A stretch of 64,000 nt of DNA from Elusimicrobiales bacterium (lineage in GTDB: Bacteria; Elusimicrobiota; Elusimicrobia; Elusimicrobiales; UBA9959): NCBI GenBank assembly GCA_028688015.1, contig JAQTZB010000004.1, positions 62,001 through 126,000 on the forward strand, given 5' to 3'. The notes under the pieces were generated by a model. The model saw only the letters and a program-made list of their open reading frames with translations. It had not been told where the DNA came from and ran no database searches. The translations under genes were made by a program, and so were the position numbers. Position 1 is the stretch's first letter; every line of letters begins with the position of its first letter. Positions 38,674-47,582 of the stretch are shown piece by piece.

Positions 38674-40374
38674 TTACAGTTGGTTAAACATGAACTTGTG
38701 CACCAGGCCCTTGATGGGCATGTAGGGGATCCCCAGGTCTTTAACCTTCCTGGCGTGCTTGGCGGCGGCGATGTCGTTGCGGAAAGCTGCGTCCAGGTCG
38801 GCCACGGCCTGCCGGTCGGAGAAGTTCACGGCGATCTCCATCACGTAGCGCTGCGAGCGCGGCTGCAGGTTGTAGGAGCCGATGACGCCGTAGGCGCCGT
38901 CGACCGTCATGAACTTGGAGTGCAGGCGGTGATGGAGGCCGCCCTCTTTCAGGTAGACGTTGGCGCCGGCCTGCACCAGCTCGGGGAAGCTGCCCAGGAT
39001 CATGGCGCTCATCATCTTGTCGCCTATGGTCTCGAGCGAGTTGGAGAGGATGTTCACTTCCACCCCGCGGGCCCTGGCGTCCAGCAGAGCCTGCTTCATA
39101 GCCGGGGGCAGCACGATGATGGCGTTCTCGATATTGATGCGCGTGCGGGCGGCGTAGACCGCGCGCAGCATGGACAGCAGGATATAAGGCTCCTTGCCGG
39201 GGGCGTTCACGACTATCGCGGCGTCGGCCCCGCCGGCGGCCGCGCCGTCGTAGGCGGCGGCGTCGGCGCGCAGCGCCAGGCCGTCCCCGGCCGCCTGCGC
39301 GTTCCAGGCGCCGGCGAAGAATTTCATCGCGTCCTTAAGGGCGGGGCCCTGCACCAGCACGTCGGTGTCGCGCCACTTCTCCACGCCGGCCATGTGCGAG
39401 TATTCGTTGCCGATGTTCATGCCGCCCAGCACGGCGTACTTGCCGTCGACTATCAGGATCTTGGAATGGAATTCGTAATAATTTTTAGCGGCGGGCTGGT
39501 AGCGCAGCACCGGGATGCCGGCGGCGGCGATCTTGGCCAGGATGCCCTTGTCGTAGAGGCCGGCGGTGTCCTTGTCTATCATCAGCCGCACGTCGAGCCC
39601 CTCGTTCTTTTTGGAGATCAGCAGGTCGGCCGTGTGGTGGCCGGTCTCGTCGTCGTAGAAGGCCCAGGTTGTCAGGTACACGCTTTTTTTAGCGCTCCGG
39701 ATCAGCTCGGCGCGCTTGGAGAACGAGGCCGGGCCGTTGATGAGAGGGACGATCCTGTTGCCGGAGGAAAAGGGAGTCTGCTGAACCGCGCCGAGACCGG
39801 CCAGGAAGGCGCGGGTGTCGGAAACCGGCGCGCCGGGGCGGGTGAGCCCCAGGTGGCGGGCCGTAAGCTCGTCCCAGCCTTCCACGGCCTGCACGCCGGG
39901 CACCTGCCCGGTGGATTCCAGCTCTGCGCCGATGTACATCGAAAGCACGCGGGCCGCTTCTTCGGGCTTCATCTTGGCGCCGGCGGGGAAGAAGCGCGCC
40001 AGGCGCGGGTCGCTCAGCACGCCGACCACCACGGGCTCCAGGACTCCCTCCTTATGGGCGAGGGCCAGCTGGGCGACGATGGCGTCGTCCACGCGGGAGG
40101 GGTGGTTCCAGTTGGAGGTGATCTGTTTTACCATGCGCTCTTTGAAAGCGGCCACCAGCTTGTCCCGGTCCTCGCGGGAAACGGACACGGCGGCCGGGGC
40201 GGAAACTTCGGGGGCGGGGGCGAGGCGGTCGGCAAGCGGCAGCGCGGCGCCGAGCTGGCCGAGGGCTGACTGGCCGTAACTCAGGTCCGCGAAACAGGCG
40301 AGGAAGATGGCGAAGAAGGCGATGAAGAGGGCGTTGAAAATTTTAAGGTCGTAGACGAGGGTTTTATTTACCAT
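38674..40374 (-). CDS. Exported phospholipase-D/cardiolipin-synthase-like protein
   Basis: 566 residues. A hydrophobic N-terminus (ALFIAFFAIFLACFADLSYG) acts as signal peptide or anchor. Residues about 50-150 form a helical domain with no family recognised. Two HKD motifs follow: HSKILIVDGKYAVLGGMNIG and HSKFMTVDGAYGVIGSYNLQ. Both are complete, so the PLD superfamily active site should work. The first is followed by EYSHMAGVEKWRDTDVLVQG, as in cardiolipin synthases. It probably acts on phospholipids from the periplasmic side. TAAACT lies at -12 to -7 from ATG 40374, with no Shine-Dalgarno. Confidence 0.87.
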   Translation of the reverse strand: MVNKTLVYDLKIFNALFIAFFAIFLACFADLSYGQSALGQLGAALPLADRLAPAPEVSAPAAVSVSREDRDKLVAAFKERMVKQITSNWNHPSRVDDAIVAQLALAHKEGVLEPVVVGVLSDPRLARFFPAGAKMKPEEAARVLSMYIGAELESTGQVPGVQAVEGWDELTARHLGLTRPGAPVSDTRAFLAGLGAVQQTPFSSGNRIVPLINGPASFSKRAELIRSAKKSVYLTTWAFYDDETGHHTADLLISKKNEGLDVRLMIDKDTAGLYDKGILAKIAAAGIPVLRYQPAAKNYYEFHSKILIVDGKYAVLGGMNIGNEYSHMAGVEKWRDTDVLVQGPALKDAMKFFAGAWNAQAAGDGLALRADAAAYDGAAAGGADAAIVVNAPGKEPYILLSMLRAVYAARTRINIENAIIVLPPAMKQALLDARARGVEVNILSNSLETIGDKMMSAMILGSFPELVQAGANVYLKEGGLHHRLHSKFMTVDGAYGVIGSYNLQPRSQRYVMEIAVNFSDRQAVADLDAAFRNDIAAAKHARKVKDLGIPYMPIKGLVHKFMFNQL

Positions 40375-40380
40375 GCCTAT

Positions 40381-40386
40381 AGTTTA
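40381..40386 (-). promoter_or_regulatory. -10-like box of the phospholipase-D-like gene
   Basis: TAAACT on the minus strand at -12 to -7 from ATG 40374, within TAAACTATAG (40377-40386), which is identical to the motif at 31165-31174. Suggests a leaderless start. Confidence 0.5.
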
Positions 40387-40436
40387 GCGCCCGCGGCGGC
40401 GCTTTAAAAGGGCCGTTGGGGCCCACAAGCGTGATA

Positions 40437-40471
40437 AAAGGACCTAGCGGAAAGGACAAAGGACCTAGCGG
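40437..40471. repeat. Direct repeat of 14 bp with 21-bp period
   Basis: AAAGGACCTAGCGG occurs at 40437-40450 and again at 40458-40471. The start-to-start distance of 21 bp equals two helical turns. It lies 63 to 97 bp upstream of the phospholipase-D-like ATG, so it may bind a dimeric or tandem regulator. Confidence 0.6.
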
Positions 40472-40483
40472 CGGCGTGAGGTT

Positions 40484-41203
40484 TTACCGGTTTTCGGCGT
40501 TCCCGGACAGCAGGCCGGCGTAATCGCGCAGGGCCCGGCCGGCCGCGCCCAGGGCGCCTTTGAAAGGATACATCGGCGGGTCCTCCTCGAGCTTCTCTAT
40601 CACCAGCAGCCCGTTACCTATGCCCTCGAGGCGGATGAAATCCGCGGCTTCGCCCAGGGCGGCGCGCCAGGCGTCCCAGTGGGCCTCACGGCCGGGGAGG
40701 TTGGCGTCGTCCACCACCGCGTAGCCGCCTACCGCCATGGCCGGGAAAATGTCGTAAAGCGCGGCCTCCGGGTCCCAGCCCTCGTGCGGCGCGTCTATCA
40801 GCGCCAGGTCGAAGGGTCCAAGCGCGCCCAGCAGGCCTTTAGGCAGCGCGTGGGCCAGCAGCAGCCGCGGCCCGTAAAAGCGCGGCCGCAGCGGGGCCAC
40901 CCGGAACTCCACCTTTGCCGGGCAGCCGGAGGTTTCCACCGCCTCACGGGCCATGGCGGAATAGCGCGGCGAGCTGTCTATGGACAGCAGGTAATTCCCT
41001 TCCTGGGCCGCCGTTTCGCGGGCCAGGACCAGCGTAGAGAAGCCGGAGCCGAACTCCAGCGCGCGGCGCGCTTTGAGGGCGCGGGCGAAAGCCGCCACGA
41101 AGCGGCACGAAGAAGGGTCCAGCGCCCAAGGGCCCGGATGCTCCATCCGTGACACGTTGATCTTGTCCATCTCGGCTACCGCCGCGGCTATGTAAGGGTT
41201 CAT
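40484..41203 (-). CDS. Class I SAM-dependent methyltransferase
   Basis: 239 residues. The SAM-binding motif I is ALEFGSGFSTLVLA. Motif II-like YLLSIDSSPRYSAMAREAVE ends strand beta 2, then FDLALIDAPHEGWDPEAALY and GGYAVVDDANLPGRE mark beta 4-5, as in O-methyltransferase/FkbM-like or class-24-type families. It is the last gene of the left minus-strand polysaccharide run, one base after the WbqC-like gene. It probably methylates a sugar residue or an acyl/amino group on the glycan. The exact target is unknown. Confidence 0.75.
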   Translation of the reverse strand: MNPYIAAAVAEMDKINVSRMEHPGPWALDPSSCRFVAAFARALKARRALEFGSGFSTLVLARETAAQEGNYLLSIDSSPRYSAMAREAVETSGCPAKVEFRVAPLRPRFYGPRLLLAHALPKGLLGALGPFDLALIDAPHEGWDPEAALYDIFPAMAVGGYAVVDDANLPGREAHWDAWRAALGEAADFIRLEGIGNGLLVIEKLEEDPPMYPFKGALGAAGRALRDYAGLLSGNAENR

Positions 41204-41204
41204 A

Positions 41205-41879
41205 TTATAACCAGTCCGTTGAGCGCGGCCCGCAGTTCAGCAGCAGGTCCAGCGCCGACATGTCCGGCTCGAAGCCGGGAAAAGCCTGCGGGTACTTCCG
41301 CGGCTCGAACTCCTGCCACGCCAGCTTTATGCCGGCGTAGCTGAAAACATTGGGGTCCAGGTAGGCCCTGGCGCCCGCGCCGGAGAGGTATTCCCCCGCC
41401 CCGGCCGCCGCGCAGAGGCGCGCCAGCCGCGCGCTGGAAGCCTCCTCCACCTTGAATTCCGAAGAGAACCGCACCGGCGTTTTTATGGCGAAGGCTTCCT
41501 TCAAAAAATCCATCGTGGCTATGGCCAGATCGGCCAGCAGCCGGTAGTCGCGCGAGTAGAGCCGCTCCAGGGCCGGCAGGTGCTCCTTAAAAAAAGGCGC
41601 CCTGGCGTAGTTCATCTTGATCGCCTGCAGGTGGTCGCCCAGCCAGGTGCCGCCGCGGTCCAGCTCAACCTCGTTTATCTTCTGCGAGAAGCGGCCCTTG
41701 GACAGCACCGGCGCCGTGAGGTACTGCCAGCCGCGCGGCGTGCGGATGCGGTTGCGGTTCTGGAACTCGCGCTTCTCGTACTGCACGTCGTCGAGGTAAA
41801 TGAACAGGTCCGCCGCCCGCAGCTTGGCGAAGAAGCGCAGGCCCGGCCAGTACTGCAGTTGATGTATGGCTGCTTTCAT
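41205..41879 (-). CDS. WbqC-like family protein
   Basis: 224 residues, the full family length. The opening (MKAAIHQLQYWPGLRFFAKL) and the following FIYLDDVQYEKREFQNRNRI are the WbqC family hallmark, as is the later RYLD/YLDPNVF-type segment (GARAYLDPNVFSYAGIKLAW). WbqC-like genes occur in O-antigen and other surface-glycan loci, usually beside methyltransferase or aminotransferase genes, and probably help decorate sugars. It has no signal peptide. The gene is packed between two methyltransferase genes (gaps of 13 bp and 1 bp), implying a shared modification step. Confidence 0.85.
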   Translation of the reverse strand: MKAAIHQLQYWPGLRFFAKLRAADLFIYLDDVQYEKREFQNRNRIRTPRGWQYLTAPVLSKGRFSQKINEVELDRGGTWLGDHLQAIKMNYARAPFFKEHLPALERLYSRDYRLLADLAIATMDFLKEAFAIKTPVRFSSEFKVEEASSARLARLCAAAGAGEYLSGAGARAYLDPNVFSYAGIKLAWQEFEPRKYPQAFPGFEPDMSALDLLLNCGPRSTDWL

Positions 41880-41892
41880 TTGCAGGCCGCGT

Positions 41893-42726
41893 TCAGCGCG
41901 GCTTCCTCGCGGTTACTATTAGCGCCGAACCGGCGTAAACCCTGCCCAGCGTGGCCAGCCAGACGGCCTGCGCCAGCAGATAGTATAGAACTTTAAGGGC
42001 GGCGGTAAAAAATGTTCCAAGGCCGCCGCCGGAGCCATAGGGGTCGCCGGAAGTGGGCCTGGAGTTGCGCACGGAGACGTCCGTGAAGCCCGCCCGGCCC
42101 AGCAAAGCCCGCAGCGAGCCCGGCGTAAAATTAAAATTGTGGATGACGGAAGGGCGCGCGCCCAGGAACCTGAAAAAGCCGCGCAGCTCCAGCCTGTAGA
42201 GCGTCACGTGGAAAGCCGCGTTGAACTCGCGCAAATACAGCAGGCCGCCCGGTTTGAGCAGGCGCGCGGCTTCGGCGGCCGCAGCCGCCGGCGCGTCCAT
42301 CTGGCTAAACACCTCGAAGGCAGTAACCGCGTCGAAAGCCGCGGCCGGCAGGCCGGCCGCTTCCACCGGAGAAGTCTGCACCTTGAACCCGGCGCCTGCC
42401 GCGCGCGCCGCCAGCCCCGGCTCTATCTCCACGCCTTCGGCGCTCCAGCCGCGCGACGCGGCCGCGGTCAGGAACTCTCCGCCGGCGCAGCCGATATCCA
42501 GCAGGCGCCCCGGCCGTCCGGCCGCCGCGCCCAGCAGGTCCAGCGCCGCCTTGAATATTTTTTTCTTAGAGCTGTTGTAGACCAGCTCTTCCCTGGCCGG
42601 AGCGTAAGCCGGCGCGTGGAAAACCTTTTGAACCCGGTACGCCAGCCCGCAGGCGGCGCATTGCCGCAGCCCCGCCTCCGTTTCGCAAACGCCCCCACCA
42701 CAGGCCTGGCAGGCGGGTAGCGTCAT
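41893..42726 (-). CDS. SAM methyltransferase with N-terminal zinc-ribbon-like motif
   Basis: 277 residues. Four N-terminal cysteines, CQACGG and CAACGL, form a probable zinc knuckle (residues 6-27), as in the C-methyltransferase/UbiE-like sugar methyltransferases of glycan loci. The SAM motif is LLDIGCAGGEFLTAAASRGW; FDAVTAFEVFSQM and LLKPGGLLYLREFN follow. A C-terminal hydrophobic segment (VLYYLLAQAVWLATLGRVYA) may touch the membrane. ATG 42726 overlaps the TGA of the AsnB-GT9 gene by 4 bp. It is likely to modify a sugar made in this locus. Confidence 0.82.
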   Translation of the reverse strand: MTLPACQACGGGVCETEAGLRQCAACGLAYRVQKVFHAPAYAPAREELVYNSSKKKIFKAALDLLGAAAGRPGRLLDIGCAGGEFLTAAASRGWSAEGVEIEPGLAARAAGAGFKVQTSPVEAAGLPAAAFDAVTAFEVFSQMDAPAAAAAEAARLLKPGGLLYLREFNAAFHVTLYRLELRGFFRFLGARPSVIHNFNFTPGSLRALLGRAGFTDVSVRNSRPTSGDPYGSGGGLGTFFTAALKVLYYLLAQAVWLATLGRVYAGSALIVTARKPR

Positions 42727-45653
42727 CCGATCAGTTCCTCGGCAGCGGCCAGCACGTCCTGCGGCGTCACGGCTTCCAGGCAAATCGGGTTGGGGCAGTG
42801 GAATTTATAGCAGGGCGTTTCGCAGCCTGGCATATCTTTGCGCACGATCCGTTTGCGGGCCTCCGGCACCGACGGCGCGAACCGCCAGTGGTCGCCCGGC
42901 CCGAAGATGCAGACCGTTTTGGCGCCCACGGCCGCGGCCAGGTGCATGGGCCCAGTATCGTTGGTTATGAACACGTCCATCAGCCCGTAGAGGGCGGCGT
43001 TCTGGCCCAGCGTGTAAAGCCCCGCCGAGTTAAAGACGCGGTCCGAAACCTTGAGCGCTTCGCAGAGCTCCTTCTCTTCGGCCGAGCCTGTCACAACCAG
43101 CAGCGCCGAAGGATATTTCTGCAGCAGCAGGGCAGCCAGCGCCTTCCACCGATCAAGCGGCCAGCGCCGAGAAGGGCGGAAAGCCCCCGGGTTCAGCCCG
43201 ATCAGCGGCCTGCCGGAAAGGCCCCGGGCGGCCAGGTCTACAGAGAGGCTTTTCTTGTCTTCCAGTGAAGGCTCGTATCCGATCACGAAATCGCGCTGCT
43301 CTATGCCGAGCGGCGGCAGCAGCCGCGCTATCAGTTCCACGGCGTTCTTCTTCTCTATGAACTCCTCGAAAACCGTATGGGTACCGGCGGCCCCGAGGCC
43401 GGCCTGGACGCGGCACGAAGAAAGCGCCGGGGTCACGAACCAGTTTATCAGGCGTGCCTTAAGCAGCCCGCCGAATGAAGAGACCAGGCTGAAGTTGACC
43501 AGCGCGTCGAAACCTTCCCGCCGCAGCGCCAGCAGCACGGTAAAGAATTTAAGCAGCGCCGCCGGCCCGCCCAGGCGGTAGCGGATCGGCACCGAGTGCA
43601 CCCGGTCTATGCCCGGTATGCCGGCAGCCAGTTCCTTGGACCTGTCTATCGTCAGCACCTCGAGCCTGGCGTCCGGATAGGCAGCCTTTAGCACCCGCAC
43701 GGCCGGCGTCATCATCACGATGTCACCGAGCCCGGCCATGTTCACCAGCAGGATCTTCCGGCGGCCGCGCACGCTCCAGGAGCCGCTGATGGCGGCCGGC
43801 GGGTTGCGTTTATTATGCTCGTGCCAGAGCTGGAAGACGGAAGCCGCGTGGATGCGGTCATAAAGATTGCGGCGGCCGGAGGCGTGCTCGGCCAGCATGG
43901 CGGCCACGCCCTCAGGCGACAGCACGCCGGCGGCCTTTACCGCGGCCGGGCTGAGTATCTCCGCGGTAAAGCCTTTCAGGTCGCGCTCCTGCCAGCGGGC
44001 CAGCGGAACCTGGAAGCCGCGCTTGGGCGCGCTCAGCGTGGCGGGCGGCAGGCGGCCCGCCATGGCTTTCTTGAGCAGGTACTTGAGCGAAAGACCGCGC
44101 GTTTTGGCGGCCAGCGGCACGCCGGCCATTAATTCCACCAGGCGCGTGTCGGTAAAGGGCACCCGCAGTTCCAGCGAACTGGCCATCGAGGTCCTATCGG
44201 CGAGGCAGAGCAGGTCGGACGGCAGATAGTTGCCCAGCTCGAAGGGCAGTATGCCGTCCGGACCCGACGGAGAACCGGGCAGGCGCAGCTGCGCCCCGCC
44301 CAGCGCCGCGAACAGGGCCGGCGAATAAAAGCCCTTTTTTTCTTCGGCACCGAGGAAAGAGATCCAGGCGTTATACGCCCCGGGAAAGTCGGCCGCGCCG
44401 GAGCCGAAAAAACGCTTGAGGCGGCCCGGCACGTTGAAAGACGAGCGGCTCTCCGGCAGCAGCGAGAGGGCGCCGCCGGCCAGCCGGCGCAGCGGCCCGG
44501 GCACCCTGAGATAGGCAGGCAGGAAGCGCGCGGCAATATGGCGCGGATACCCGGCGAAAAGTTCGTCCCCGCCTATGCCGGCCAGGGCCACAGTCACGGC
44601 GCGCCGGGCCTCTTTCGCCACAAGGTAGGAGGCTATCGCGGAAGAATCGGCGAAAGGTTCGTCAAAATGGCCAGCCAGTTTCCTGATCACCGCGCCTATG
44701 TCGGGGCTGACCGGGACCTCCAGGTGTTCCGCGCCGAAATAGGCGGCCGTGGCGCGCGCGGCCGCCGTTTCGTCGAACCCCGCGTCTTCTCCGGAGAAGC
44801 CGGCGGTGAAAGTCTTTACCCCCCGCCCGGAGTGCTCGGCCATGAAGGCCAGCAGGCAGGCGGAGTCTACGCCCCCGGACAGCAGCAGCCCCAGCGGCAC
44901 GTCGCTGATCAGCTGCTCCTTTACACTTTTGGACAGCAGCTCGCGGATGTTCTCAAGGTAAAATTCTTCCGGTTGGCCGGCCAGGTCCGGCGGCTTCAGC
45001 TCCCAGTATTTCTCTATGCGGGCCGAGCCCCCGCGGAAAACCAGCAGCGAGGCCGGCTCCAGCTTGTTCACTCCCTTGTAGACGGTCAGCGGCGCAGGGA
45101 TGTAGAGGTAGGTGAAGTAATAATCCAGCGCGGCCGAGTCCAGGTCGCCGCAGAGCCCCGGCACAAGCCGCAGCGCCTTCAGCTCCGAAGCAAAGTAGAG
45201 GCGCCCGCCGGCCAGCGCGTAGTAGAGCGGCTTTATGCCGAACTGGTCGCGCGCCAGCAGCAGCTTGCGCGCGCGCGCGTCCCAGAGCGCGAACGCGAAC
45301 ATGCCGCGCAGCAGCGCCGGGAATTTCTCCCCGTGCTCCTCGTACAGGTGCACCAACACCTCGGTGTCGGTATTTGTGCCGAACTTATGCCCGGCGGCTT
45401 CCAGGTCCCGCCGCAACTCCCGGAAATTGTAAATCTCGCCGTTGAAGACCACGCAGACGGTTTTATCCTCGTTATAGACCGGCTGCGAGCCGGTGGCCAG
45501 GTCTATGACCCGCAGCCGGCGCATGCCGAGGGAGACGGCTTCTCCTTCGGAAAAGAAGCCGTCTTCATCGGGCCCCCGGTGCTCGAGCGAAGCTGCCATG
45601 GCGCGCAGCAGCCCGTCGTTATCGACCCCGGCGAAGCCGCAGATGCCGCACAT
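42723..45653 (-). CDS. Asparagine synthetase B fused to GT9 (heptosyltransferase-like) domain
   Basis: 976 residues. The first ~620 are a complete glutamine-hydrolysing asparagine synthetase: catalytic Cys 2 (MCGICGFAG), HRGPDEDG, VVFNGEIYNFRELR, then the synthetase P-loop LLLSGGVDSACLLAF and GIGGDELFAGYPRH. From about residue 632 a GT9 domain begins (KILLVNMAGLGDIVMMTPAV) with INPGAF-type LIGLNPGAFRPSRRWP and FITNDTGPMHLAAAVGAKTV. AsnB homologues in glycan loci can amidate sugar carboxylates; GT9 enzymes add heptose-like sugars. The join is a single open frame with no frameshift. AGGAAGG lies about 9 nt before ATG 45653. Confidence 0.92.
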   Translation of the reverse strand: MCGICGFAGVDNDGLLRAMAASLEHRGPDEDGFFSEGEAVSLGMRRLRVIDLATGSQPVYNEDKTVCVVFNGEIYNFRELRRDLEAAGHKFGTNTDTEVLVHLYEEHGEKFPALLRGMFAFALWDARARKLLLARDQFGIKPLYYALAGGRLYFASELKALRLVPGLCGDLDSAALDYYFTYLYIPAPLTVYKGVNKLEPASLLVFRGGSARIEKYWELKPPDLAGQPEEFYLENIRELLSKSVKEQLISDVPLGLLLSGGVDSACLLAFMAEHSGRGVKTFTAGFSGEDAGFDETAAARATAAYFGAEHLEVPVSPDIGAVIRKLAGHFDEPFADSSAIASYLVAKEARRAVTVALAGIGGDELFAGYPRHIAARFLPAYLRVPGPLRRLAGGALSLLPESRSSFNVPGRLKRFFGSGAADFPGAYNAWISFLGAEEKKGFYSPALFAALGGAQLRLPGSPSGPDGILPFELGNYLPSDLLCLADRTSMASSLELRVPFTDTRLVELMAGVPLAAKTRGLSLKYLLKKAMAGRLPPATLSAPKRGFQVPLARWQERDLKGFTAEILSPAAVKAAGVLSPEGVAAMLAEHASGRRNLYDRIHAASVFQLWHEHNKRNPPAAISGSWSVRGRRKILLVNMAGLGDIVMMTPAVRVLKAAYPDARLEVLTIDRSKELAAGIPGIDRVHSVPIRYRLGGPAALLKFFTVLLALRREGFDALVNFSLVSSFGGLLKARLINWFVTPALSSCRVQAGLGAAGTHTVFEEFIEKKNAVELIARLLPPLGIEQRDFVIGYEPSLEDKKSLSVDLAARGLSGRPLIGLNPGAFRPSRRWPLDRWKALAALLLQKYPSALLVVTGSAEEKELCEALKVSDRVFNSAGLYTLGQNAALYGLMDVFITNDTGPMHLAAAVGAKTVCIFGPGDHWRFAPSVPEARKRIVRKDMPGCETPCYKFHCPNPICLEAVTPQDVLAAAEELIG

Positions 45654-45732
45654 CAGCGTGGCCTTCCTGAAAATCGCGATACTGGCTTTTTCATTTCAGT
45701 CGTCCTATCCGGCCCCGCAAAGGGCCTCCCCC

Positions 45733-46455
45733 TCAATCAAAAACTGTATCCTCCGAGGGCCCGGGCTTCCAGCCGCAGGCCGCGGGGTCGTGCCGCACTT
45801 TTTTAAGCAGGTAAAAGCTGAAGGTCGAAAACCCGGGGAAGCGCCCGTTGACCAGTTCCAGCAGCGGCCAGGGCAGCGGGTAGAGGTTGGAGCCGGCGCA
45901 GTCGGCTACGCGGAAATTAGGATTGCGGCGCAGGAAAGCCAGCATGGCCGAATGCGCGAAGCTGCGCACGTGCGGCCCGTCTATGGCGCTCGAGAGGGGC
46001 TGCCTGCCCAGCAGCAGCAGCCCCCTGTTGTAGAGGCCTGCGAGGTTGGGCACGCCGAGCAGCAGCCAGCCGCCCGTTTTGACGACGCGGTCCATCTCCG
46101 CGAGCGGCCGATAGATATTTTTCAGGTGTTCGAGCACCTGGTTGCAGATCACCAGGTCGAAGGACTCGTCGGCGAAAGGGAAAGGCGCCCTTTCGATATC
46201 AGCGTCGTAGACGCTTATTTTACTCCGCGCCGCCTCCGCGTAAGCCCGGTTGGTCTCTATGCCTGCGACGTCTTTAAGCGGAACCCCAAGCAGGGCGGCG
46301 TAGACCTCCGTCTTGGCCGCGCGCCCGCAGCCCACGTCCAGCAGCGAAGAGGCCTTTACGCCAGCCAGCAGGCGCATGACCGCCTTGTGCACGCGCAGGC
46401 CTTCCTCCGGGGATTTTATCAGCCAACGACTTAACCGGCTAAGGAGTCCTGTCAT
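45733..46455 (-). CDS. Class I SAM-dependent methyltransferase
   Basis: 240 residues. Motif I is SLLDVGCGRAAKTEVYAALL, followed by GIETNRAYAEAARSKI, FPFADESFDLVICNQVLEHL and VVKTGGWLLLGVPNLAG, all normal for methyltransferase-11-type enzymes. The C-terminal half (PHVRSFAHSAMLAFLRRNPN) resembles those in glycan loci. ATG 46455 overlaps the stop of the GT4 gene by 4 bp. A 79-bp gap separates it from the AsnB-GT9 gene downstream. The substrate is unknown. Confidence 0.85.
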   Translation of the reverse strand: MTGLLSRLSRWLIKSPEEGLRVHKAVMRLLAGVKASSLLDVGCGRAAKTEVYAALLGVPLKDVAGIETNRAYAEAARSKISVYDADIERAPFPFADESFDLVICNQVLEHLKNIYRPLAEMDRVVKTGGWLLLGVPNLAGLYNRGLLLLGRQPLSSAIDGPHVRSFAHSAMLAFLRRNPNFRVADCAGSNLYPLPWPLLELVNGRFPGFSTFSFYLLKKVRHDPAACGWKPGPSEDTVFD

Positions 46456-47582
46456 CCAAGTAATTCTCCGTACAAAGCTTCATGCTGCCCGATCATGCTC
46501 CGGAGCGAAAAGTTAGAGCCGGCGGCCTCGCGCCCGGCCGCGCCAAGGGAAGCGGCCAACGCCCTGTCTCTGGCCAGCCGCTTTATGGCCGCGCCCAGCG
46601 CCGCGCCGTCCCCGGGAGGCACCAGCAGCCCGGTAACCCCGTCCGCCACGCTTTCTTTTATCCCCTCGATAGCGGAAGCCACTACGGGTTTGCCGGCCGC
46701 CATGGCTTCAAGCGCCGCCATGGGGAAGCCCTCCCGCAGCGAGGGCAGCGCCACCACGCCGGCCGCGTTCAGCAGCGGGACGATGTCGGCCACGAAACCG
46801 GCGAAAATAAACCTCGGCCCGAGACCCAGTTCGCGCGCCCGCGCCTTCAGCTCAGCCTCCAGCGGGCCGGTGCCGGCGAGCAGGTACGTTACGCCTGGAC
46901 CCGAGGCCGCCGCGGCGTCCAACAGCGTGAACAGGCCTTTCTCCCGGCTCAGCCGGCAGAAAGCCGCGGCCAAAAAAGTTCCGGGCGGCACGCCGTAAGC
47001 GGCCCGGGCCCGCTCGGCCTCTCCGGGCGCGCAGGCGCAGCGCGCCGGGTCCACCCCGTTATAGATACGGACCACGCGCTCCGGCCGCAGGCCGCGCCTG
47101 GCCAGCAATTTGGCGCGGATATGGTCGGCCACCGCCACGAAGCGGCTGGTGTAGCGGGAAGAAAACCGGTCCAGCGCGGTGTAGGCCGCCCTCCTGAGAA
47201 AGCCCACGTCGTACTCTTCCACTGGGGAGGCTATGGTGGAAACGGCGGCGACGCCGGCGGCGCGGGCCGCCAGCCTGCAGTAGAAATCGGCGCGCGCGCC
47301 CTGGCTGTGCACCACGCCGATCCCGTTAGCGCCGATGATGCCGCGGAGCGCGGCGACGGCGCCGGGGCTGAAGAGGCGGCGCAGGTCCAGGTTCAGCACC
47401 TTCGCCGCGCCGGCGATCTCTTCCAGGAACTGCGCCGAGGCGGTGCCGCCGGTCAGGCAGGCGGCGTACACCTCGAACCGGCTCTTGTCCAAACCGTTAA
47501 TGAGCTGCGCGAAGGCCCGCTCCCCGCCGCCGTAGCGCTCGTTCTCTATGGCGTAGAGGACGCGTATTTTTTGCGCGGTCAT
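46452..47582 (-). CDS. GT4-family glycosyltransferase
   Basis: 376 residues with GT-B fold. N-terminal acceptor-side region: VLYAIENERYGGGERAFAQL and VVHSQGARADFYCRL. C-terminal donor-side region: RIYNGVDPARCA, FCRLSREKGLFTLLDAAA, and the ExxxE-type motif LREGFPMAALEAMAAGKPVV. It transfers a sugar from a nucleotide donor to the growing lipid-linked glycan at the cytoplasmic face. ATG 47582 is preferred to the 270-nt in-frame upstream extension, which is Arg-rich antisense-like sequence. It overlaps the upstream GT4 stop by 4 bp. Confidence 0.9.
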   Translation of the reverse strand: MTAQKIRVLYAIENERYGGGERAFAQLINGLDKSRFEVYAACLTGGTASAQFLEEIAGAAKVLNLDLRRLFSPGAVAALRGIIGANGIGVVHSQGARADFYCRLAARAAGVAAVSTIASPVEEYDVGFLRRAAYTALDRFSSRYTSRFVAVADHIRAKLLARRGLRPERVVRIYNGVDPARCACAPGEAERARAAYGVPPGTFLAAAFCRLSREKGLFTLLDAAAASGPGVTYLLAGTGPLEAELKARARELGLGPRFIFAGFVADIVPLLNAAGVVALPSLREGFPMAALEAMAAGKPVVASAIEGIKESVADGVTGLLVPPGDGAALGAAIKRLARDRALAASLGAAGREAAGSNFSLRSMIGQHEALYGELLG

